NCBI RefSeq assembly: GCF_025146565.1
Contig: NZ_CP102258.1
Span: 4,142,510 to 4,206,509 of the forward strand
Length of the DNA: 64,000 nt
DNA from: Bacteroides eggerthii
GTDB taxonomy: Bacteria; Bacteroidota; Bacteroidia; Bacteroidales; Bacteroidaceae
Direction: 5' to 3'
Position numbers and translations under genes: made by a program. Every line of letters begins with the position of its first letter. Position 1 is the stretch's first letter. The notes beneath the pieces are model-generated. The model worked only from the letters and a program-made list of their open reading frames with translations. It was not told where the DNA came from and did no database searches. Positions 1 through 8,797 of the stretch are shown here, piece by piece.

Positions 1-2828
1 TTGCTGGAATTGGCAATGTCCAACACATTCTTATTCTGCAAAGCAGTCTTGGTATTGGTCAGCTTGGTAGCATTGAACACATCGTTGCCAAAGCTGTAAG
101 TCAGGAATATGCTCAAATCAAAATCTTTGTAAGTGAAAGTATTGTTAATACCACCGTAAAACTTCGGATAAGCATTACCGATCACCGTTTTGTCATTCTC
201 TGTAATTTTATTGTCCTCGCTGCCGTCTACATTCTTGAATTTCCACATACCCGGTTTTACATCCGTCTTTTTACCGGAATAAGGTACGCCGTCTTTCAAA
301 GTATAAGTCTTTGTAGCCTCATCATAATCAAAATCAGATACCTGATACAGCCCGTCTGTTACATATCCGTACATTTGTCCTAACGGCTGATTAACACCGA
401 TAATGTGTGTATTTTGATTATAGCCGAAGCTGGCTTCCCAAAGTTGTACATCTTCACCTGTCAGCTTCTTCACTGAGTTTTTGTTGTGCGACAAAGTGAC
501 AGCTGTATTCCAAGTGAAATCTTTAGTCATAATGTTGGTAGAATTGATAGTAAGGTCAATACCCTTATTTTCCGTTTCACCGGCATTAATAACCATGCTG
601 TCATAACCGGAGGATGTGGGCAACTTAGCATTCAGCAACAGGTTGCTACTGCGGTTTATATAAAATTCCGGAGAGATAGTCAAGCGCTGGTTAAAGAAAC
701 CAAAGTCCAAACCGAAGTTAAATGTTTTGTTAGCTTCCCATTTCAGGTTGGGATTAGGTATCTGCTTAGAAACATAGCCAGGTTGTGTAGAGTCGCCATT
801 AGGATAAGTAACAGAAGTCAACATAGGCAGACTCACATAGCTGTCAATACGGTTATTACCAGCCATACCATATCCCAAACGAACTTTCAAGTCGGAAAAT
901 ATATTCAGGTTCTTAATGAACTCTTCTTCGCCCAAACGCCATGCAGCAGAGAATGCCGGGAAGTACCCCCACTTATTATTCTTACCGAACTTAGAAGAGC
1001 CATCGGCGCGGAATGACGCTGTAAACAAGTATTTGTCTTTGAAACCGTAATTGAAACGTGCAAAGAAAGAGAGAAGCTTATCATCATAATTCTCGGAAGA
1101 TGAAACAGCAGTCGGCAAACCAAGTGAAAGGTCTCCCAAACCGATATCATCATTCGGGAAGTTGGCAGCAGCAGCCGAGAAGCTACGATTCCAACGGTTA
1201 ACATATTCTTGACCAAGCATGGCAGTTATATCGTGCCCCTTGCCGGCCCAGTTATAATTCAAAACATTTGAAGTTTGGAAACTACTGTTTTCTATATTCT
1301 GAATGCTACCATTGATGCTTGAACGTTTAGCCGTTATAGACTTGTCGCCATAGAAAGTATCGTTGCGGCGTGTCTGATAGCGCATACCCGTCGTGTTACG
1401 GAATGAAAGCCCTTTAATCAACTTCAAAGTAAAGCCTCCGTTAGCCTGGAATGTGCGATATTCACGATCTTTAGTCTCTTCGGCAGCAGAGAGCAGAGGG
1501 TTCTGCATCACATTACCGGTATCATCTACCAATAGCGGGTCTTCATCACCCAATAACAAATCATCAGTACCATTGATACCTACCATCGGACGATACTGCA
1601 AGATATGTTGCATCTTGTTGAAACGGTCACCACCTTCGGAAGTACCCATTCCATAAATTTTCATCTGGTCATAGCTAATACGAGCAGTAATACTCAAACG
1701 ATCATTCAGCTTATGGTTCATGTTGAATGAGATATTGTGCTTCTTATTACCGCTATATACCATAGCTCCTTCTTCATCGTAATAAGAATATGCCAAATTA
1801 TAGTTCAATTTATCTGTTCCTCCTGAGACACCCACACGATAATTCTGTGTCAAGGCCGTACGTCCTAAAGTTTGATCTTGCCAGTCTATACCTGCACGAT
1901 TGGCATAATTGGCATCAATATCGGCATACTTACCATACAGTGCTTCGAAGTTTGCGACAGCTTTGTCCAAATCTTCTTGCGTACTGTTCTTGGCCGTAAA
2001 GGCGCTATAATAACGACGTTCATAATCAAGCAACGCAAATTCCCTTGTAGAAAGTACATCCAGCTTCTTTGCCACTTTCTTGAAGCCCACATAACTATCG
2101 AAAGTCACGGTAGCCTTGCCTTCTTTGCCTCCACTCTTAGTTGTTATAACCACAACACCATTGGCACCACGAGCACCATAAATAGCCGTAGCAGAAGCAT
2201 CCTTCAAAATGTCGATAGTTTCAATTTCTGCCGGATCAAGGGTGGACATTCCGTCTTCACTCGGAAAACCATCAATGATATAAAGAGGTTCATTGCTTTG
2301 AGTAATGGAAATACCTCCACGAACACGAATTGAAATAGAAGCTCCCGGCGCCCCTTCACTCTGCATAACCTGAACACCGGCCATACGTCCGGCCAACGCT
2401 TGAGTTATATCACTTGTCGGAACTTTAGAAAGTTCTTTACTGTTCACAGAGGCTACTGATCCCGTTAAGTCTTTACGTTTAACGGTAGCATAGCCAATTG
2501 CAACCACTTCTTCCAACATTACGGCATCAGCCTTCAAGGTTACATCAATTACACTTCTACCATCAACTTTTACTTCTTGGGAAGTCATACCTACATACGA
2601 AAACACCAATACATCTTTCGATGCATCATTTACTTTCAAAGAATAGTTACCATTCACATCCGTAACCGTTCCTACACCGGCGGCACCTTTAATAGTCACA
2701 CTACCACCGATTACTTCATATCCTTCGCTATCAATGACTTTTCCAGTTACAGTCAAACTTTGTGCATATGCAGACATACTCACAAAGACGAGGATAAACA
2801 TTAAAAATAATTCTTTTAATTTGTACAT
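1..2828 (-). CDS. SusC/RagA-family TonB-dependent outer-membrane transporter (partial, C-terminus off window)
   Basis: Outer-membrane porin expected to import oligosaccharides in TonB-dependent fashion together with a SusD lipoprotein. About 942 codons read leftward and run off the window edge, so the end of the barrel and the stop are missing; no SusD partner is in view and it probably lies beyond position 1. A signal peptide is followed by a carboxypeptidase-regulatory-like domain (about residues 22-105), then the plug with EEVVAIGYATVKRKDLTG and the family hallmark DILKDASATAIYGARGANG near residue 210, then beta-barrel sequence. The start at 2828 is the first ATG of the frame and is followed by a hydrophobic leader. 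An HTCS-type promoter lies just upstream. This is probably the import gate of PUL 1, serving the lyase-like protein, sulfatase and KdgF-like cupin. Substrate is inferred only from neighbours. Confidence 0.95.
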   Translation of the reverse strand, partial: MYKLKELFLMFILVFVSMSAYAQSLTVTGKVIDSEGYEVIGGSVTIKGAAGVGTVTDVNGNYSLKVNDASKDVLVFSYVGMTSQEVKVDGRSVIDVTLKADAVMLEEVVAIGYATVKRKDLTGSVASVNSKELSKVPTSDITQALAGRMAGVQVMQSEGAPGASISIRVRGGISITQSNEPLYIIDGFPSEDGMSTLDPAEIETIDILKDASATAIYGARGANGVVVITTKSGGKEGKATVTFDSYVGFKKVAKKLDVLSTREFALLDYERRYYSAFTAKNSTQEDLDKAVANFEALYGKYADIDANYANRAGIDWQDQTLGRTALTQNYRVGVSGGTDKLNYNLAYSYYDEEGAMVYSGNKKHNISFNMNHKLNDRLSITARISYDQMKIYGMGTSEGGDRFNKMQHILQYRPMVGINGTDDLLLGDEDPLLVDDTGNVMQNPLLSAAEETKDREYRTFQANGGFTLKLIKGLSFRNTTGMRYQTRRNDTFYGDKSITAKRSSINGSIQNIENSSFQTSNVLNYNWAGKGHDITAMLGQEYVNRWNRSFSAAAANFPNDDIGLGDLSLGLPTAVSSSENYDDKLLSFFARFNYGFKDKYLFTASFRADGSSKFGKNNKWGYFPAFSAAWRLGEEEFIKNLNIFSDLKVRLGYGMAGNNRIDSYVSLPMLTSVTYPNGDSTQPGYVSKQIPNPNLKWEANKTFNFGLDFGFFNQRLTISPEFYINRSSNLLLNAKLPTSSGYDSMVINAGETENKGIDLTINSTNIMTKDFTWNTAVTLSHNKNSVKKLTGEDVQLWEASFGYNQNTHIIGVNQPLGQMYGYVTDGLYQVSDFDYDEATKTYTLKDGVPYSGKKTDVKPGMWKFKNVDGSEDNKITENDKTVIGNAYPKFYGGINNTFTYKDFDLSIFLTYSFGNDVFNATKLTNTKTALQNKNVLDIANSS

Positions 2829-2874
2829 AATAAATAAATCTAAGGTTCTACGTTAGAAATAATTTTTTCGGCAG

Positions 2875-2981
2875 CAAACATACTGCAAATGCAAAAAAAA
2901 GTGTAAAAGTATTGTTTTTATTCATCACACTTTTACACTTTTCAAATGCTATTTTTGTATAGAAAAGGACATTTTTGTATA
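2875..2981 (-). promoter_or_regulatory. Promoter of susC-1 with HTCS-type direct repeat
   Basis: In gene orientation a TATGTTTG box (2882-2875) matches the Bacteroides -7 consensus TAnnTTTG, predicting transcription from about 2868 and a leader of about 40 nt. Upstream is a perfect direct repeat TATACAAAAAT (2981-2971 and 2961-2951), period 20 bp; its ACAAAA cores start 96 and 76 bp before the box. The same layout is seen before the lyase-like gene and at both PUL 2 promoters. Binding by the HTCS encoded at 4701-8747 is inference. Confidence 0.6.
2897..2942. repeat. Perfect 14-bp inverted repeat between operator and -7 box
   Basis: AAAAGTGTAAAAGT (2897-2910) is the exact reverse complement of 2929-2942, with an 18-nt loop. 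It lies between the HTCS-type direct repeat and the -7 box of susC-1, overlapping where the -33 region should be. It could be an operator for a second regulator. As DNA upstream of the predicted start it would not be transcribed from that promoter, so a terminator role is less likely. Confidence 0.6.
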
Positions 2982-3094
2982 AAAAAACGGCCTACGAACA
3001 TGTATAAAGCCGATTCTAAATATCAAGCGACCAGCGCCAGAGTTACCCATTTTTTGTTAATAAAACAAATTTAACGACTAAGCCTACCCCTGTT

Positions 3095-3553
3095 TTATTT
3101 CAAAAAATCAGCTCTCATAGGAGCAAAACAATCTATAAGTACACCAGGTTCCAAACAAACACAGCTATGCAAAATATCAGGCTCAATATAAATGCCGTCA
3201 CCAGCTTTCACTATCTTCTTCTCATTTCCTACCGTAAATTCGAATTTTCCACTTGCCACATAAGTTGTTTGTGTATGATAATGAGTATGAGGAGTTCCTA
3301 TAGCTCCTTTTTCAAACTTCACTTTCACCAACATCACTTGTCCGTCGTATCCCATAATCTGACGAGTAACACCCGTACCTGCCGGTTCCCATGCCTTTTC
3401 TCCACTAATAAAAGTTTCACTGCGCGTTTTTCTTACCGGTTCACAGGCTGTCTTGCCGTTCCCTTCTTGTGCAGCATATATTCCAGGGAACATAAATAAA
3501 GAAAAAACAATTAAACACACATACATTTTCCAATCTTTTGCTTTCATAATCAA
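3095..3553 (-). CDS. Secreted KdgF-like cupin (unsaturated uronate processing)
   Basis: Single-domain cupin of 152 residues with a signal peptide (about residues 1-28), so probably periplasmic. Metal-ligand candidates are H89, H91, H93, Q95 and H129; the HTHYHTQ arrangement with Gln in place of the usual cupin Glu, and the C-terminal FAPMRADFL, resemble KdgF proteins. KdgF converts 4,5-unsaturated uronates released by polysaccharide lyases and unsaturated glucuronyl hydrolases to the linear keto form in pectin and alginate breakdown. It is the last gene of a leftward group (lyase-like, HTCS, epimerase, cupin), 26 bp after the epimerase. The neighbouring lyase-like protein fits this role. KdgF is normally cytoplasmic, so export is unusual. 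A general cupin with another substrate cannot be excluded. Confidence 0.75.
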   Translation of the reverse strand: MIMKAKDWKMYVCLIVFSLFMFPGIYAAQEGNGKTACEPVRKTRSETFISGEKAWEPAGTGVTRQIMGYDGQVMLVKVKFEKGAIGTPHTHYHTQTTYVASGKFEFTVGNEKKIVKAGDGIYIEPDILHSCVCLEPGVLIDCFAPMRADFLK

Positions 3554-3579
3554 GTCTTTAGTTTGATAATTATTTAAGT

Positions 3580-4695
3580 TTATAATGTTTCAAATTTATA
3601 TATAGTCGTTTGACGATAAGTTTCTCCCGGCAGCAACACAGTAGTAGGGAATTGGGCATGATGAGGGGAATCTGGGAAATGTTGCATTTCGAGACAAAAT
3701 CCAAAATATTTTCTATAACACAAACTGTCAGCAGCTTTCAAATAACTCAAATCAGAAGCAGGAGTATAAAACTGCATTCCCGGTTCTGTGGTATATGCTT
3801 TCAATACTCGACCAGAAACCGGATCAACCACTTTGGCAGCAAGCGCTAAAGTATCCAATGCTTTGTTGAGTTTATAATTGATGTCATATCCTTTTCCTAG
3901 CTGTTCAACATGGTGTTTTATAGTTCGCAGAGTACTAAAATCGTATTCTGTTCCTGCTACCGGCATAAGTTCACCTGTTGGCACTCCCGTAGAATCTACC
4001 GGTGTGATAGAATCTCCCATAATCATATAACAATGATTTAAGACCGACTCTTTACATCCGGTCAAATTAAAATAGCTGTGATTAGTCAGATTTATTACAG
4101 TAGGTTTGTCTGTCGATGCAATATAGTCCAAAATTACCTCATTGTCATTAGTGAATTTATAGGCTAATGACAAGTTGAGATTGCCGGGAAACCCGCCTTC
4201 CATATCGGGACTGAGATACTTAAAAACAACCACCGCGGTATCTTCCGCTATATAGCATGTATCTGTTTCAAAAACTTGCAGATTAAATCCTTTTATACCC
4301 CCATGAATGGAATGTCCCTTATTATTTCTATCTAAATAGTAAATTTTATCATCCAGCCTGAACTCCGCATTTTTAATTCTGTTGGCAAAACGTCCTACCG
4401 TAGCACCAAGTTTAGGTTGCCTGCCCCAATAATAGCGCAAACTGTCGAGCCCCAAAACGACCGGTTCAAACACCCCGTTTCTATCCGGTGCAGAAACATA
4501 CGCTAAAGAAGCTGCATAATTTGTCACTTTAATAGTCATTCCATTCTTATTCACTATTTTAATCAGTTCTACGGGCTTACCCTCATATCGCAAACTATCC
4601 TCCTTTGTTATGGAGAATCCGCACATACTTGTTTGTCCCCACAAAGCGAGTGAAATCCAAACCTGCATTATAAACAAAACAATCCGCTTATCCAT
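3580..4695 (-). CDS. Secreted aldose 1-epimerase (GalM family)
   Basis: Mutarotase of 371 residues interconverting alpha and beta anomers of free sugars. GalM features seen: GRFANRI near residue 100, SIHGG near 130, the NHSYFNL segment holding a catalytic His near 205, and FCLEMQHFPDSPHH near 335, which holds the general-base Glu. A hydrophobic leader (about residues 1-25) points to the periplasm, as for other PUL-encoded epimerases. It starts 5 bp after the HTCS stop and ends 26 bp before the cupin, so it is probably co-transcribed with them. Its likely job is to equilibrate sugars released by the PUL enzymes before uptake; the specific sugar is unknown. Confidence 0.9.
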   Translation of the reverse strand: MDKRIVLFIMQVWISLALWGQTSMCGFSITKEDSLRYEGKPVELIKIVNKNGMTIKVTNYAASLAYVSAPDRNGVFEPVVLGLDSLRYYWGRQPKLGATVGRFANRIKNAEFRLDDKIYYLDRNNKGHSIHGGIKGFNLQVFETDTCYIAEDTAVVVFKYLSPDMEGGFPGNLNLSLAYKFTNDNEVILDYIASTDKPTVINLTNHSYFNLTGCKESVLNHCYMIMGDSITPVDSTGVPTGELMPVAGTEYDFSTLRTIKHHVEQLGKGYDINYKLNKALDTLALAAKVVDPVSGRVLKAYTTEPGMQFYTPASDLSYLKAADSLCYRKYFGFCLEMQHFPDSPHHAQFPTTVLLPGETYRQTTIYKFETL

Positions 4696-4700
4696 GACAG

Positions 4701-7700
4701 TTATGCATTATTCTTTCCATATTCCGTAGGCAGGCATCCCATATACTTCTTAAAACGCGCGGCAAAATAAGAAGGAGTATTATATCCCACCATAAAACTA
4801 ATTTCCGAAACAGAATATCTGCCTTCTTTCAGCAACTGGCATGCACGATTAAACCTGATTTTATGAATAAAGTCTATCGCCGACTTACCGGTAATCGCTT
4901 TCAACTTCAAATGGAGATTAGAACGGCTCATATTCATTTCCCTGGCAAATTGTTCCGTTGAAAACTCTACATTATCCATGTTTTTCTCAATCACTGATAT
5001 GGCTCTTCTCAACAGTTCCTCGTCCATTGTATTATTTGCCAATTTCTCCGGTTCTACTTCGGTAGTATTAGAATAGCGTTCAAAAACACGATAACGCGTA
5101 CGTAACACATTCTGAATCTTTGTTTTCAAGATCGGCATAGAGAAAGGCTTAGGAATATAGTCATCTGCTCCAACTTGAAGCCCTTCCAACTGATATTTTG
5201 TATCAGCCTTTGCCGACAGCATATATACAGGAATATGGCAAGTTCGTATATTTTGCTTAATCGCTTTACACAATTTGACTCCATCCATTACGGGCATCAT
5301 AACATCAGTAATGACTAAATCAACCTCTTGGCCTTTCAATATATCCAAGGCTTTCTGCCCATTGTCTGCTTCCAATAAATTAAAGTCGCTTGACAAACCA
5401 CTCACCAAATATTGCCGAAGTTCCTGGTTATCATCCACTACTAAAATCTTTCCCCGTTTTTCTTTTTCTCCGTCTGCCAACGCGCTTGTTTCCAGCAGTT
5501 CTTCATCATCAATATAAACATCATGTGCATTTGTATAATATGCACGCTGCTCTTTGGCCCCCTTTTCTTGCGCAAGCAGTTCCTCAGAAGTATACATAGA
5601 CTTATCCTGCGGTATATAAATGGAAAACGTAGAGCCTTCGCCCACTTTGCTTTCCAGAGTGATATGCCCATGATGCAGTTCTACCAGACGTTGAACCAGC
5701 GACAAGCCTATACCGCTTCCTTCATGTCCACTTTCCGCCTGATAAAAACGCTCAAATATTTTTTTCTGCTTTTCCGCCGGAATACCGACACCCGTATCAA
5801 TCACTTGCAAAACAAGATTATTATCTTCTTTATAAAGACGTACGGTAATGCACTCTCCTTTTTCCGTATATTTAAAAGCGTTTGAAAGCAAATTATTTAC
5901 AATCAAGTCCAAATAGGTCTCATCAAAGAGCAACTCTTCATCTTGCAATTCCGTATATAAATTATAATCTATATCCTTCCTTTTCGACAAGTTCTCATAA
6001 TTCAAGAAACAGTTCAAGACTTTCTTATAAGCATTAGCATATACCGGTCTCAATTCAAAAATACCCAATTCAGCGCGACGATAATCCATTAACTGATTGA
6101 CCAAATGCAACAGGCGGTTCGTATTACGCTGAATATATGACAATTTTTCATGTTCCCAATGGCCTTTAATACGTTCAATAAGTTCCTGCAATGGGGCAAC
6201 AATCAAAGTAAGAGGAGTACGAAGCTCATGAGAGATGTCAATGTAAAAGCGGATTTTCATCTGGCTGATTTCCTCTTGTTTCTCTTTATCCAAGCGCTCC
6301 ATCAGAATCTCAGCCTGCATATTCTTGCGCAACCAAAAGAAGCGCAAGACACCAAACAATAGCCCCGCGCACAAAATAATGAAAATAGAAATAGCCCACC
6401 AAGTACAATACCAAACCGGAAGTACCCGTATATGAAGAATTGCAGGCTCTTCACTCCATTTTCCATCATTATTGGCAGCTTTCAAAAAAAATGTATAATC
6501 TCCTGCCGGTAAATTTGAGTAGGAAACTAAATTTATATTATCTTGGCTGTACCACGAGTCGTTGTATCCTTCCAGCTTATACGCAAAAGTGTTATGCTTT
6601 CCAGCAATATAGTTTGAAACCACGAATGAGATAGAAAAAGAGTTTTGGGAGGAGGTCAATGTTATATGATCCTCGTTTTCTATACATTTTTTCAAAATTC
6701 TTGTTTCATCACCAGGCAATACTTCCTTATTGGATACATATAATTTATTTATAAATGGTCTCGGAGAATACGGATTATCAATAAGCGTTTCAGGCCGAAA
6801 CGAAGTAATTCCATTAATCCCTCCAAAAAGCATGTTCCCATTATTAATTCGACAATAAGAACCGGCATTGAACTGATTACTCTGCAAACCGTCCACGATA
6901 GTAAAATTACGTAATTTTCTGCTTCCGGGGGTCAAACAGCTCAATCCTTGGTTTGTACTTATCCACAAACGCCCGTAACTATCTTCCAGAATGCCATAAA
7001 TAACATTACTGGGCAGTCCATCAACCGTTGTGTACTGCAATAATTCTTTAGCATTCTCCTTCAAGCCAAAAAGTCCATTACGTGTTCCAACCCATATATA
7101 TCCGGATGTAGATTCACAGAAACAGTTTATAAACGATTGCTTCAATATAGGAGCGATATCATATTCCGTATTAATTGTCAAAGAAGTGCCTGTTTGATTA
7201 TAAATAGTAAGTCCCATTTCCCCTCCTGCCCAAATACGTTTCTTAGAATCCCGGAACAATACACTGTTGGATTCTTGCAAACGCTTTCCTTTGCTATCTT
7301 TATCAACCGTCTGAAAATGGTTACCAGCTATATCATAATGAATTAGAGTACCCAATGATGCAATCCAAAGCCCTCCATGCCCATCCGATAAAATAGAATA
7401 AATATTATTACTAGGCAAATCACTGTTTTGAGTATTGAAAAAACGTTGGTTTCCTGTCCTACGATTCAGTACTATCATTCCACCCGCATGAATTCCAACA
7501 TATATATTATCATGCAGTTCATCAACATACACCGCCTTTATATCTTTAAAAGATACCTCTTTTGACAAGTCGGAATTCTGCAAATAGTATTTGTATGTTT
7601 TTGAAGCGCTGTCGTAAAAATTCAGGCCACCTCCATTAGTGCCGATCCACAGATTCTTTGCATTATCCTCCACTATACAGCTGACTACATTATCACTGAT

Positions 7701-8747
7701 GGAATTGGCAAATGGAACATGCTTAATATGCTGAAAACGATTGCACAAAGGATGATAATAGTTCAATCCTCCCCAATAAGTGCCCAACCACATTCCTCCT
7801 TGCGAATCCATAAAAATACTACGTACAGAATTCTGTGACAGACTCCCCTCCTGTATTGCAGAATTTCTCACCGACAAAAAGCGATCTTTACCTCCTTCGT
7901 AAATATTCAAGCCCCCATAAGTGCCAACCCACAATCTGTTTTCCTGATCTACGGCCAAAGAACGCACATAGTTTGAATTCAGACCGGAATATCCGTCCTC
8001 ATGTCTATAATTCTTCAGTTCCTTGGATTTAGTATCATACATGTATAGCCCTTCACCTTCCGTCGCTATCCATATCCGGGTGAACATCTGACAAAAGACA
8101 GAATGTATACGGGTTGCTTTCGGCATATCCACCAACTTTTCCAAAGTTCCATTTGCCAAAGAATAGACATAAAGTCCTTTCTCCACTCCTATGTAAATCT
8201 TATCACTTTGACGAACCATAGCAGTAGGTCTCAACAAATGTAGCGGATGAGGTAACGTATCATTCAGAATACGTTCCTTCCCTATATCAAAAAGCAATAC
8301 TCCACTGGTTGTACCCAACATCAGATAGTCCTTATTCATCGGTGCTATGCATGTGACAGTAGCTTTATAACCATTTTCTTTATAAAAATAATTCGAGAAA
8401 GTATCTTGGTCCCGATTATAAAGAGAAAAACCCTCTCTGGTACCAATCCATACTCTACCGGAATCATCAACTGTTACACAACGACTAATGTCGCAAGCTA
8501 TGCTTTGAGGATTCGCATATTGATGACGATAGACTGTAAAATTGTAGCCATCGTATTTATTGACTCCATCGTAAGTCGCAAACCACAAATTTCCTTCTTT
8601 GTCCTGATTAATACCAAATATCGTGCAATGTGACAGGCCTTCTTCCAATCCGATATGCGTAAAACGTATACCGTCCAGATTATTGGCATACCCGATACAT
8701 GTAAATAATACTCCAAAGAATGTTAACAAAGGCCGAAACGTTTTCAT
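4701..8747 (-). CDS. Hybrid two-component regulator (HTCS): periplasmic propeller sensor, kinase, receiver, AraC DNA-binding domain
   Basis: One-protein signalling system of 1348 residues. Order: signal peptide; two seven-bladed Reg_prop propellers (about 25-690) with repeated W(I/V)GT..GL blades; Y_Y_Y domain (about 695-770); transmembrane helix (about 776-800); HisKA with DISHELRTPLTLI (His near 838); HATPase with NLLSNAFKYTEKG and GVGIPAEKQ; receiver with DLVITDVMMPVMDG (Asp near 1147); AraC-type HTH (about 1245-1348). HTCS proteins bind a breakdown product of the target glycan in the periplasm and activate the PUL. It lies between the lyase-like gene and the epimerase on the same strand. 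Candidate operators are the ACAAAA direct repeats before susC-1 and the lyase-like gene. Confidence 0.96.
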   Translation of the reverse strand: MKTFRPLLTFFGVLFTCIGYANNLDGIRFTHIGLEEGLSHCTIFGINQDKEGNLWFATYDGVNKYDGYNFTVYRHQYANPQSIACDISRCVTVDDSGRVWIGTREGFSLYNRDQDTFSNYFYKENGYKATVTCIAPMNKDYLMLGTTSGVLLFDIGKERILNDTLPHPLHLLRPTAMVRQSDKIYIGVEKGLYVYSLANGTLEKLVDMPKATRIHSVFCQMFTRIWIATEGEGLYMYDTKSKELKNYRHEDGYSGLNSNYVRSLAVDQENRLWVGTYGGLNIYEGGKDRFLSVRNSAIQEGSLSQNSVRSIFMDSQGGMWLGTYWGGLNYYHPLCNRFQHIKHVPFANSISDNVVSCIVEDNAKNLWIGTNGGGLNFYDSASKTYKYYLQNSDLSKEVSFKDIKAVYVDELHDNIYVGIHAGGMIVLNRRTGNQRFFNTQNSDLPSNNIYSILSDGHGGLWIASLGTLIHYDIAGNHFQTVDKDSKGKRLQESNSVLFRDSKKRIWAGGEMGLTIYNQTGTSLTINTEYDIAPILKQSFINCFCESTSGYIWVGTRNGLFGLKENAKELLQYTTVDGLPSNVIYGILEDSYGRLWISTNQGLSCLTPGSRKLRNFTIVDGLQSNQFNAGSYCRINNGNMLFGGINGITSFRPETLIDNPYSPRPFINKLYVSNKEVLPGDETRILKKCIENEDHITLTSSQNSFSISFVVSNYIAGKHNTFAYKLEGYNDSWYSQDNINLVSYSNLPAGDYTFFLKAANNDGKWSEEPAILHIRVLPVWYCTWWAISIFIILCAGLLFGVLRFFWLRKNMQAEILMERLDKEKQEEISQMKIRFYIDISHELRTPLTLIVAPLQELIERIKGHWEHEKLSYIQRNTNRLLHLVNQLMDYRRAELGIFELRPVYANAYKKVLNCFLNYENLSKRKDIDYNLYTELQDEELLFDETYLDLIVNNLLSNAFKYTEKGECITVRLYKEDNNLVLQVIDTGVGIPAEKQKKIFERFYQAESGHEGSGIGLSLVQRLVELHHGHITLESKVGEGSTFSIYIPQDKSMYTSEELLAQEKGAKEQRAYYTNAHDVYIDDEELLETSALADGEKEKRGKILVVDDNQELRQYLVSGLSSDFNLLEADNGQKALDILKGQEVDLVITDVMMPVMDGVKLCKAIKQNIRTCHIPVYMLSAKADTKYQLEGLQVGADDYIPKPFSMPILKTKIQNVLRTRYRVFERYSNTTEVEPEKLANNTMDEELLRRAISVIEKNMDNVEFSTEQFAREMNMSRSNLHLKLKAITGKSAIDFIHKIRFNRACQLLKEGRYSVSEISFMVGYNTPSYFAARFKKYMGCLPTEYGKNNA

Positions 8748-8797
8748 ATAATTAGATATATAATATTATAACATAAAAACAAAGAAACAAAAATATA

